DNA of 15,997 nt from Verrucomicrobiales bacterium (GTDB lineage Bacteria > Verrucomicrobiota > Verrucomicrobiia > Limisphaerales > UBA9464), in the NCBI GenBank assembly GCA_003445095.1, contig DLVS01000235.1, forward strand, positions 1 to 15,997, read 5' to 3'. Shown one piece after another: positions 8,180 through 14,185 of this stretch; the stretch's first letter is position 1, and every line of letters starts with the position of its first letter. The notes below the pieces were generated by a model. It had not been told where the DNA came from. It searched no databases and worked only from the letters and a program-made list of their open reading frames with translations. The position numbers and the translations under genes are program-made.

Positions 8180-8566
8180 ATATTTTCGCGGTGCCATTCT
8201 AAGGGTTGGCGCAAGCCGATCGTAATCGTCGATGTTCCAATTTGAAGTTCCTGACAACCTCTAGGCGTGGTTTCGACGAACGTAGTCCGAGACGAACCAT
8301 CCGTAGCCGCCGCTAAATCCCCGCAGTTCAGCGAAAGCCATGAACAACGAATGGAACCCTCTGCGGAACACTCTTCCACGCATTCGGAGAACCCGGTTGA
8401 TCACACAACTTCGCTGACCTGCCGGATGGCGGCCGGCCAATCCGCCCCGGTTGAGTCTTCCTCGAATCGGGCGTTCCATTGTTCGTGCGAATCGGCTGAT
8501 TTCGCTTGGTACAATCCGTTTTTGATACCCCGGCCTCGATCAACAACCCTTTCACAGGTTTCGGGA

Positions 8567-9691
8567 TTACCAAACCTCCACTGGACCGCGCGGCACAGGG
8601 ATCGCTGTTCTTTGCGTACTGGGCGGCCCGTGGGAATCCGAGTTGTCTCGTTGGAAGCTCGCGATCATCGGCGCAGGTTGGTACCGCGGTAGGAGCTCTC
8701 CCTGGTCGTCGCAGAATTGACTCCGCCAACGCAAATAGTGCTCCAGCAAATCGTGAAACTCCGCGCGGGTCCGCAACTGGACCACGCGCTTGTTGAATTC
8801 AGCCGCCGGCCCAAATCGCTTCGCATACCACGGAGCAACCTTGCGAAACATCACACAGCCCAGTTCCTCTCCGAAGACTTCAATCATGAGGTCCAAGTGA
8901 CGGGACAAGATCCGAATCCGCTCGGCGAATCCGGGTTCCGGACCGGGCTCACCGATGGCGAGGTGCTGCCGCGTTCGCCGAAAGATCCACGGATCATAAA
9001 AGGCGCCGCGCCCCACGCTCACCCCCACGCAACCTGTTTGCCGGATCATTTCCGCGGCTGCTTCCGGCGTCGTGACGTCGCCATTGCCGATCACGGGAAT
9101 TCGACGGGCCGCTTCTACGACGGCTCGGATTCCCGCGAGGTTAACCGGCCCGTCGAAACCTTGTTCGCGAGTCCGCCCATGAACGAACACCGCGGCCACA
9201 CCGGCGTCCTCGAGAGTCCGGGTTAGATCAGGAGCCGTTAGATTCTCAGCGTCCCAGCCAAGCCGCATCTTCGCCGTGATGGGAATCCTCACCGCCTCGA
9301 CCATGGTCTTCACCAACTTCGCGGTCTGGTGAAGCTGGGTCATCATGGCCGATCCGCCTCCCACCCGACAGACCTTTTTGACCGGGCAGCCCATGTTGAT
9401 ATCCACCGAGCGAACGCCGAGCGATTCAAGGTTCAGGGCGGCGTCGCGCATTTCCTCGGGCACTGCGCCGAACAATTGCACGGCCAACGGTTGGTCCTGG
9501 GCGTGGGATTCGATCAGCTTGAGCGCTTTGCGATTTCGCTCCAGCAATGAGCGGGCGTTGACTAAGTCAGTGGTGCACAAGTCTACCCCGCCAATTTCCC
9601 GAACGATAAGGCGAAACGGCAGATTGGTGTAGCCCGCGAGGGGCGAGAGAAACAGATTGGAATTCAGCTCGAGTGAGCCGAAGCGGATCAT
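8567..9691 (-). CDS. dusB: tRNA-dihydrouridine synthase (DusB-like)
   Basis: This is an FMN- and NADPH-dependent enzyme that reduces uridines in the D-loop of tRNA, acting in the cytoplasm. The start chosen is the ATG at 9691 (MIRFGSLEL), matching the usual family N-terminus; a GTG 12 codons upstream at 9727 would add residues with no family counterpart. Features in order: SPLAGYTNLPFR near 16-27; NMGCPVKKVCRVGGGSAM with the catalytic Cys102; TAKMRLGW with Lys141; FVHGRTREQGF with His171; IGNGDV and VSVGRGAFYDPWIF, the FMN phosphate-binding part. A C-terminal helical domain follows (ELGCVMFRKVAPWYAKRF). The last 35 or so residues (after RYQPAP) are Pro/Arg/Ser-rich and look like a non-conserved tail. 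The protein has 374 residues, slightly long for the family because of that tail. The DusB subfamily is the best guess; Dus membership is firm. Confidence 0.93.
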   Translation of the reverse strand: MIRFGSLELNSNLFLSPLAGYTNLPFRLIVREIGGVDLCTTDLVNARSLLERNRKALKLIESHAQDQPLAVQLFGAVPEEMRDAALNLESLGVRSVDINMGCPVKKVCRVGGGSAMMTQLHQTAKLVKTMVEAVRIPITAKMRLGWDAENLTAPDLTRTLEDAGVAAVFVHGRTREQGFDGPVNLAGIRAVVEAARRIPVIGNGDVTTPEAAAEMIRQTGCVGVSVGRGAFYDPWIFRRTRQHLAIGEPGPEPGFAERIRILSRHLDLMIEVFGEELGCVMFRKVAPWYAKRFGPAAEFNKRVVQLRTRAEFHDLLEHYLRWRSQFCDDQGELLPRYQPAPMIASFQRDNSDSHGPPSTQRTAIPVPRGPVEVW

Positions 9692-9742
9692 GAGCGGAGG
9701 ATAACAGAACAACTCTCCGCCGGACACTGTCGTCCCAGTCCC

Positions 9743-10501
9743 TTAAGATTTTGGCGCCGCCGGCTTCGCGTCCAGCGGGTAGAGAACGATGTCTTTGAAT
9801 TGAACTTGCATCGGCGGACCCGCGTGAACTTGCAGGGCCAAAATGCCTCGAGTCGGAGCTTTCGACGCGTCGAGGTCAACGCAGGTGGACATGAGCCGGC
9901 CGTTGATGAAATGCATCACCTGATCGCCGCGAGCCACGATGACGTAATCGTTCCATTCTTCCGGGCGAATGAATTCTTGGAGGGCTTCCGGTGTGGCGAG
10001 GGTGGTCGTCACTTTGATGTCGGTCTTGCCGTCCTTCTCCTTGACGATGGTTTGCTGGCCGCGATCAGCCAAAATACCGCGCCCCCGTTCCTCGTAGAGA
10101 ATCCCTGAGTACCTGGGTGACGCATCAATGTCGGCTTGGTAGCCCCCCACGATAAAGAGAGCCGGATCCTTCAGTTCACTGCGATACTGGATGCCGGAAT
10201 TGCCACCACGGATGCGATACTTCGCGTGTAGTTCAAAGTCTCCCACCGTGCCATTGGTCCACACGAGGAATGTGTTGTTTTTGATCGGGTTCCACTTGGT
10301 GGTGTAGCCCGTAATTGCGCCCTCGGAAACCTCCCAATGATCCGGCAATCCGGCCCACCCCGCCAAGTTTTGGCCGTTGAAAAGCACTTGGCCGACCGCG
10401 TCTTTGGGGGCGGCGATGGTTTTCGGTGGAGCTGCGGTCACCGCCAAGGAGAACGCGCTACCGAAGGTGAAGGCAACGACAAGGGAAGTCAGACGATTCA
10501 T
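9743..10501 (-). CDS. Secreted DUF1080 protein (3-keto-disaccharide hydrolase family)
   Basis: The 252-residue product starts with a Sec signal peptide (about 1-23, ending AVTA). One DUF1080 domain fills the rest: LFNGQNLAGW at 40-49, HWEVSEGAITGY at 55-66, GDFELHAKYRIRGGNSGIQY at about 87-106, GGYQADID, then EEWNDYVIVARGDQVMHFIN and GILALQVHAGPPMQVQFKDI near the C-terminus. The fold is a concanavalin-like beta-sandwich related to glycoside-binding and GH16-like proteins. Some Bacteroides members hydrolyse 3-keto-glycosides; others are untested. The gene lies 73 nt after the epimerase-like gene and 51 nt before the dihydrouridine synthase start, all on the minus strand, so co-transcription with the epimerase is plausible. 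It probably acts in the periplasm. No oxidoreductase that would make the 3-keto substrate is present in the window. Confidence 0.92.
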   Translation of the reverse strand: MNRLTSLVVAFTFGSAFSLAVTAAPPKTIAAPKDAVGQVLFNGQNLAGWAGLPDHWEVSEGAITGYTTKWNPIKNNTFLVWTNGTVGDFELHAKYRIRGGNSGIQYRSELKDPALFIVGGYQADIDASPRYSGILYEERGRGILADRGQQTIVKEKDGKTDIKVTTTLATPEALQEFIRPEEWNDYVIVARGDQVMHFINGRLMSTCVDLDASKAPTRGILALQVHAGPPMQVQFKDIVLYPLDAKPAAPKS

Positions 10502-10574
10502 GGGCGAAGGAACGGGATTGGTGATGAGCTTCAGAGTTTCAAAATGGGGAAAGATTGGTTGTCCGACCGGCGGT

Positions 10575-11426
10575 CTATTTTTTCCCGAAGGCCTTCTTCA
10601 GGTTTTTCAATCCATCCACGGCAATTTCGTCGCGGGTGGGTTCAATGCGCCGCCAAATCGCCGCCGCCCGCGCAATGACTTTCACATCGGTGGTGAACGA
10701 CTCAATGACGACGTCGCCGTCGTATTTCACCGCCTTGAGGGCGCCGACGATTTCCTTCCAATTGAGCGAGTCGCCTCCGGGAGTGCCCCGATCGGTGCCA
10801 CAAGCGTGAAAGTGTCCGAGGAGCTTGCCGGCCTTCTTAATCGAGGCGGCTTGGTTCTTCTCCTCGATATTCATGTGGAACGTGTCGAGGTGCAGCCGCA
10901 GCGTTTTCGAGCCGACGGCCTTGAGGAGCTTCAGTCCTTGGTCGCACGTATTCAGGAAGTCCGTTTCAAAGCGGTTCAGCGGCTCGATGCAAATGGTGAT
11001 GCCTTTCGATTCGGCGTATTGGGCCAGTTCCTTGAGGTTCTTGACCACCAACTGAAACTCAACCTTCTGTTGGGCTGGTTCGACTGCATCCGCTTTGCCC
11101 ACGACCGAATAGACTGGCCCAATAATCTTCGCGCCGCCGAGCGTTACGGCTTGGTCCACGAGGGCTTTGCAGTAGGTCATAGCCGTCTGTTGTTCCTCGG
11201 GCGTTCCGCGGAAGTCACGTCCCGGTCCCATGCAAGCGCAGATCGAGCCGCAGACCAATCCTGCCTTGTCTAGTCCCGCTTTGACTTTGGCCGGATCGAT
11301 ATGCGACGGGTCCTCCACGGGAATCTCGATCGAGTCGAACCCCCACTTTTTGAACTTAGGGAAAAGCTTAACGCTCTCGGTCGTGAACGGAGAGACGAAC
11401 AGAAACGTGTTGATACCGAATCTCAT
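10575..11426 (-). CDS. D-psicose/D-tagatose 3-epimerase-like TIM-barrel protein
   Basis: This 283-residue protein of the sugar phosphate isomerase/epimerase superfamily has no signal peptide and should be cytoplasmic. Metal and catalytic residues can be placed: E148 (CIEPLNRFE), D181 (HLDTFHMNIEE), H207 (GHFHACGTDRG), R213 and E242 (VIESFT). Their spacing is the same as in the ketose 3-epimerases (E150, D183, H209, R215, E244 in the Agrobacterium D-psicose enzyme, from memory), which is strong support for a metal-dependent proton-transfer reaction at C3 of a ketose or a related keto-sugar. The true substrate is unknown; some relatives beside DUF1080 genes act as lyases or isomerases on 3-keto-glycosides. 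It is the first gene of a probable pair with the DUF1080 gene. A GC-rich hairpin lies just before the start codon. A divergent esterase gene begins 167 nt away. Confidence 0.92.
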   Translation of the reverse strand: MRFGINTFLFVSPFTTESVKLFPKFKKWGFDSIEIPVEDPSHIDPAKVKAGLDKAGLVCGSICACMGPGRDFRGTPEEQQTAMTYCKALVDQAVTLGGAKIIGPVYSVVGKADAVEPAQQKVEFQLVVKNLKELAQYAESKGITICIEPLNRFETDFLNTCDQGLKLLKAVGSKTLRLHLDTFHMNIEEKNQAASIKKAGKLLGHFHACGTDRGTPGGDSLNWKEIVGALKAVKYDGDVVIESFTTDVKVIARAAAIWRRIEPTRDEIAVDGLKNLKKAFGKK

Positions 11427-11435
11427 GGTGCGTGA

Positions 11436-11452
11436 GCCCCGAGGCTAGGGGC
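11436..11452 (-). promoter_or_regulatory. GC hairpin next to the epimerase start codon
   Basis: GCCCC (11436-11440) and GGGGC (11448-11452) are perfect complements around a 7-nt loop, only 9 nt upstream of the ATG at 11426. In the minus-strand mRNA such a stem would sit in the ribosome-binding region and could lower or control translation. No Shine-Dalgarno is visible. The stem is short, so this is a weak call. Confidence 0.25.
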
Positions 11453-11593
11453 ACTCGAGACAAGGTCAAAACCAATTCCACGGATCGGGACGACGGGCCA
11501 TTCCTACCATTGAGAAGCTTCATTCAGCTCGTGCCCCGATGACTCCACGCGGATTTGCCTCGCGGTTTTAATTACGAGCGGAACAATTTCGCC

Positions 11594-12472
11594 ATGAATC
11601 CGTGGATCGTGTTGGCCACTACGCTTTTGATCGCTCCGTCGCTCCGCGCTGAAGTCCGCGATCCGATCCCGCTCTGGCCTGCTGGAGCGCCTGGGGCATT
11701 GGGGCAGGCGGCTCAAGACTCGCCCACAGTCACCCCTTACCTTCCCGATCCGGGCCGGGCAAGCGGCGCCGCAATCGTGGTTTGTCCGGGCGGTGGGTAC
11801 GGCGGCCTCGCCCCCCACGAAGGCAACGACTACGCCCTGTTCCTCAATCGCGCTGGGATTGCCTGCTTTGTCTTGAAGTATCGGCTCGGGAGCAACGGCT
11901 ACCGACATCCTGTCATGCTGAACGACGCGGCCCGCGCCGTCCGCTGGGTCCGCGCCAACGCGGCCGCGTACCAAGTCGACCCGAAACGGGTCGGCATCAT
12001 GGGCAGCAGCGCCGGCGGACATCTCGCGTCCACGCTGATGACGCATTTCGATGCCGGAGATCCTGCGGCGACGGACCCGATTGAGCGCCTGAGTTCGCGA
12101 CCGGATTTGGGAATCTTGTGCTATCCCGTGATCACGATGGAGTCGTTCGGGCACGCTGGATCGAAACGAAATCTGCTGGGCGACACACCGAGTGCGGAAT
12201 TGATTCGGCTGCTCTCCAACGAAACCCAAGTCACCGCGCAAACTCCGCCGGCCTTCATTTGGCACACGTGGGAAGACAAGGCGGTTCCGGTACGAAATGC
12301 GCTCGAATTTGCCGCCGCCCTCGACCGCAATAAGGTGCCCTTCGACTTGCACATCTATCAGGCGGGGCAGCATGGCATCGGCCTGGCAACGAAGCCGCCG
12401 GAATTCACCAATCCACATCCTTGGGCCGCCGACCTTCTCTTTTGGCTGAAGGGGCAGAATTTTGTGAAGTAG
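11594..12472 (+). CDS. Secreted alpha/beta-hydrolase, esterase (acetylxylan esterase-like)
   Basis: The start is the ATG at 11594, giving 292 residues with a signal peptide (MNPWIVLATTLLIAPSLRA, cleaved before EV); a TTG 13 codons upstream would spoil the signal. The oxyanion-hole motif is CPGGGYGGLAPHEG at about 64-77. The nucleophile is Ser139 in G137-S-S-A-G, followed by GHLAS. Asp228 (HTWEDKAVP) and His260 (GQHGIGL) complete the catalytic triad. This arrangement belongs to the BD-FAE/acetyl-esterase group of hydrolases, many of which deacetylate xylan or other plant polysaccharides; substrate cannot be read from sequence. The protein should work in the periplasm or outside. It is divergent from the epimerase-DUF1080 pair, which suggests related carbohydrate use. 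The 3' end is followed within 60 nt by an inverted-repeat element. Confidence 0.92.
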   Translation: MNPWIVLATTLLIAPSLRAEVRDPIPLWPAGAPGALGQAAQDSPTVTPYLPDPGRASGAAIVVCPGGGYGGLAPHEGNDYALFLNRAGIACFVLKYRLGSNGYRHPVMLNDAARAVRWVRANAAAYQVDPKRVGIMGSSAGGHLASTLMTHFDAGDPAATDPIERLSSRPDLGILCYPVITMESFGHAGSKRNLLGDTPSAELIRLLSNETQVTAQTPPAFIWHTWEDKAVPVRNALEFAAALDRNKVPFDLHIYQAGQHGIGLATKPPEFTNPHPWAADLLFWLKGQNFVK

Positions 12473-12529
12473 TGTCGGTTGGTGGTTTTTGTCCTCTCCG
12501 CCTTATCCATGCGGTAGAAGAATGCGGAG

Positions 12530-12686
12530 AACCACGAATGGACACAAATTCACACGAATGGGATCGATCAGTTCGCGGGACGACCCGGGCCGGTCGGACT
12601 TACCTTTCAGAGACGCGGACCCCGCTCTTCCAAAAGTCTCGCTTTGACTTGTTCCTATTGGTGTTCATCCGTGTCGATTCGTGGTT
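12530..12686. repeat. MITE-like element with imperfect terminal inverted repeats
   Basis: The left arm, 12530-12560, begins AACCACGAATGGACAC. The right arm, 12656-12686, read on the minus strand begins AACCACGAATCGACAC. The arms agree at 24 of 31 positions, including the first ten, and enclose about 95 nt of unrelated sequence with no transposase frame. Each arm itself shows a roughly 10-nt tandem pattern (ACGAATGGAC, ACAAATTCAC, ACGAATGGGA). I recall similar 'CCACGAATGGACACGAAT' arms as dispersed intergenic repeats in several phyla, often causing spurious short proteins such as 'RMDTNSHEW' and 'FIRVDSW'; that is memory, not a search. A stem CTCCGC/GCGGAG (12496-12501, 12524-12529) abuts the left end. 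No clear target-site duplication is seen. The right arm overlaps the 3' end of the GNAT gene. Confidence 0.7.
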
Positions 12687-13272
12687 GAACTGAATTGTAG
12701 CGGCTCAATCGCTTGGTCATCCGCACGACGGGCAAACTCAATCCCCCGCTTAGCCCGATCTGGCACCGTTCGACCACGGTGAAGCCGAAACTCGTGTACA
12801 GCGGTTCGCCCGCCAGAGTGGCAACCAGATCCACCGTGCTAAATCCGGCTTCGATCATTGCCCGCTCACACGCGACCATGAGGCAACGGCCAATGCCTTG
12901 CCGCGCCCAGGTCGGATGGACAAAGAACGCCCGAATCCGCGCCGAATCGCGTTTCGGATCCAACATTGCCTCGTCATCAATCTTGCCGCTGTCGCTGCCG
13001 TATAGTGCCTGGCGCCGACTCCAGCCACCGCAGCCGATAATCTCTGCCTCGTACTCGACCACAAAGTAGGTGCCGTCACGAATCAGCTGCCGATCGACGC
13101 CGAACACGGGCCCCAAGGCGGCCTCGAATTGAGCCGAAGAATAATACGGCGCCTGAAGCGCCCGGACCGACTGTGGTATGAGGACTTCTAGGGCCGGGAC
13201 ATCCTCCTCGCGAGCAACTCGGAGAGGCCACCTTGCATCCACACGACGGCGGTGGGGTTGAATGGCGTCCAT
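12655..13272 (-). CDS. GNAT-family N-acetyltransferase with repeat-derived C-terminus
   Basis: The product has 205 residues and no signal peptide. A GNAT domain spans about 18-165: LRVAREEDVPALEVLI is strand/helix 1, IIGCGGWSRR the central strand, and IRAFFVHPTWARQGIGRCLMVACERAM is motif A with the acetyl-CoA pyrophosphate loop (R-Q-G-I-G). Motif B follows (VDLVATLAGEPLYTSFGF). The substrate is unknown. The family-like part ends near VVRMTKRL; the last dozen residues, SVQPRIDTDEHQ, and the TAG stop are encoded by the right arm of the inverted-repeat element. The natural end was therefore probably replaced by the insertion. The gene is 30 nt downstream of the secreted-protein gene on the same strand and may share its transcript. 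No Shine-Dalgarno is visible. Activity is probably kept, because the core is intact. Confidence 0.9.
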   Translation of the reverse strand: MDAIQPHRRRVDARWPLRVAREEDVPALEVLIPQSVRALQAPYYSSAQFEAALGPVFGVDRQLIRDGTYFVVEYEAEIIGCGGWSRRQALYGSDSGKIDDEAMLDPKRDSARIRAFFVHPTWARQGIGRCLMVACERAMIEAGFSTVDLVATLAGEPLYTSFGFTVVERCQIGLSGGLSLPVVRMTKRLSRYNSVQPRIDTDEHQ

Positions 13273-13302
13273 CCGGATTTGGGTCGAGTGGCGGCAGGCC
13301 CC

Positions 13303-13863
13303 TTACCGTGCTGGGTCTAAACGCAGACTCTCGGCGATGACGCGGCCTTGCTTCCAGGCATTCTCCCAATCCTTCGCGGGCGCTTCAAAGGCGGCGATGA
13401 AAAGACTACCGGTGCGATCATTGGCGAGAAACTGGTAACGCAATACGGACTCCGGCCGGCCGGGAAGTGCTTCCGTGTAACGAAACGAGATCGTGTCAAA
13501 ACCGTCCTTCTTTTCCGCAGTCCGATCTTCAATTCGATGATTCTTCGCCGCTTCGTCGGCTAGAGCGGCCGCATACTTTGATGGCGGCATCTTGGCCTTG
13601 GCGGGAATTCCTGGCACCCAGTTCAGCGCGAAGTTGGGCATGGGCGCGTTCGTGGAACTGACGCCGGCCGAGAGAGTGAAGGTCTCGGCCTCACCGTTTT
13701 TCTCGTGCTTCACGATCCAACTCGACGGCTTCAAGACCTGGGAATTGATTTCTGCCAGTCGCTCCCAGGTGAATCCCCGAGGCGCGGGTGGCAATTCCGC
13801 ACCGTTTAACGCCCTGGCCCAAGTCACGGCCCACAGAATTCCGAATACACAATGAAGCCTCAC
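13303..13863 (-). CDS. Secreted protein of unknown function (186 aa)
   Basis: I do not recognise a named family with confidence. The start is GTG at 13863; no ATG is available before the conserved-looking part. Residues 1-22 form a signal peptide (MRLHCVFGILWAVTWARALN, then GAE). The mature part is mixed alpha/beta: FTWERLAEINSQVLKPSSW, then a strand-rich centre (ETFTLSAGV; PNFALNWVPGI), a helix (PPSKYAAALADEAAKN) and a C-terminal half with DGFDTISFRYTEA, RYQFLANDRTGSLFIAAFEAP and a last helix (KDWENAWKQGRVIAESLRL). The pattern resembles PsbP/DcrB-like folds, in which a strand pair is followed by 'ESLRL' at the end, but this is a weak resemblance. It is expected in the periplasm, perhaps as a small binding or stress protein. 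It precedes the GNAT gene by 30 nt. Confidence 0.8.
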   Translation of the reverse strand: MRLHCVFGILWAVTWARALNGAELPPAPRGFTWERLAEINSQVLKPSSWIVKHEKNGEAETFTLSAGVSSTNAPMPNFALNWVPGIPAKAKMPPSKYAAALADEAAKNHRIEDRTAEKKDGFDTISFRYTEALPGRPESVLRYQFLANDRTGSLFIAAFEAPAKDWENAWKQGRVIAESLRLDPAR

Positions 13864-14185
13864 AACGCAGCAAGTTTCCCGGTGTCTCTTTCTCCGGCAA
13901 GCCGGGACTTGGAATCACCCTTTGCGGCACGACGGGATCGATACGACTGAGAGCCCATCCGGAACTTTCGATGACAATGTGTGCGGTGACTCCAGACTCC
14001 CACGGACTCACGTCCACAGGCCATGCGGTCTGATCGCCTCGTAGCCGACGACGTGAGTCGGGGCAGTTCGTAAGCCTAAGCGAGACAAGGCTTCCATCGT
14101 TCTCTTTTGAGTTCCCGCCCATAGATTGAGTCCAGAAACGAGACCTAGCCGTTCGTCCCGTTTCCGCTAATTATCCGGGTCAGTC
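13864..14185. other. Divergent intergenic region; only hairpins seen
   Basis: These 322 bases separate two secreted-protein genes pointing away from each other, so promoters for both must lie here. I find no clear -35/-10 pair. Small dyads are visible, such as a CCGGC/GCCGG pair near 13894 and CCGAC/GTCGG near 14044-14060. A minus-strand frame (13691-14122) crosses the region but runs out of frame into the downstream gene and has no motif, so it is not called. Confidence 0.5.

Larger units (their letters stand above)
7805..8566. other. Long intergenic region with hairpins; no convincing gene
   Basis: This stretch lies between the end of the dihydrouridine synthase gene and the start of the prepilin-like gene, both on the minus strand. 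The open frames in it (for example 7902-8117 minus and 8267-8692 plus) give low-complexity, Arg/Ser/Pro-rich products without recognisable motifs, and I do not accept them. Several short perfect inverted repeats occur: 7910-7924 (CGAGA/TCTCG), 7930-7945 (GCGGT/ACCGC), 7992-8013 (ATCTTCG/CGAAGAT) and 8016-8029 (GCCGG/CCGGC). An AT-rich patch at 8141-8190 holds a nested dyad. Together they suggest a long structured 5' leader for the prepilin gene. No tRNA or known riboswitch was recognised. Confidence 0.5.

Noticed and set aside
8267..8692. 141-codon plus-strand frame
   Set aside because: Starts with GTG, overlaps the 3' end of the dihydrouridine synthase gene antisense, and has a Ser/Arg/Pro-rich product with no motif.
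9691..9727. Upstream GTG start for the dihydrouridine synthase
   Set aside because: The added residues have no family counterpart; the ATG at 9691 gives the normal N-terminus.
11555..11593. Upstream TTG start for the esterase
   Set aside because: It would place polar residues before the signal peptide that starts at the ATG at 11594.
11504..12418. 304-codon minus-strand open frame
   Set aside because: It is antisense to the esterase gene, which has a signal peptide and full catalytic triad; the antisense product is Arg/Gly-rich without motifs.
12421..12693. 90-codon plus-strand frame across the inverted repeat
   Set aside because: It begins inside the esterase gene and its product (GEPRMDTNSHEW, FIRVDSWLN) is a translation of the repeat arms.
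13691..14122. 143-codon minus-strand frame crossing the divergent region
   Set aside because: Overlaps the secreted-protein gene out of frame and has no signal, domain or repeat structure.
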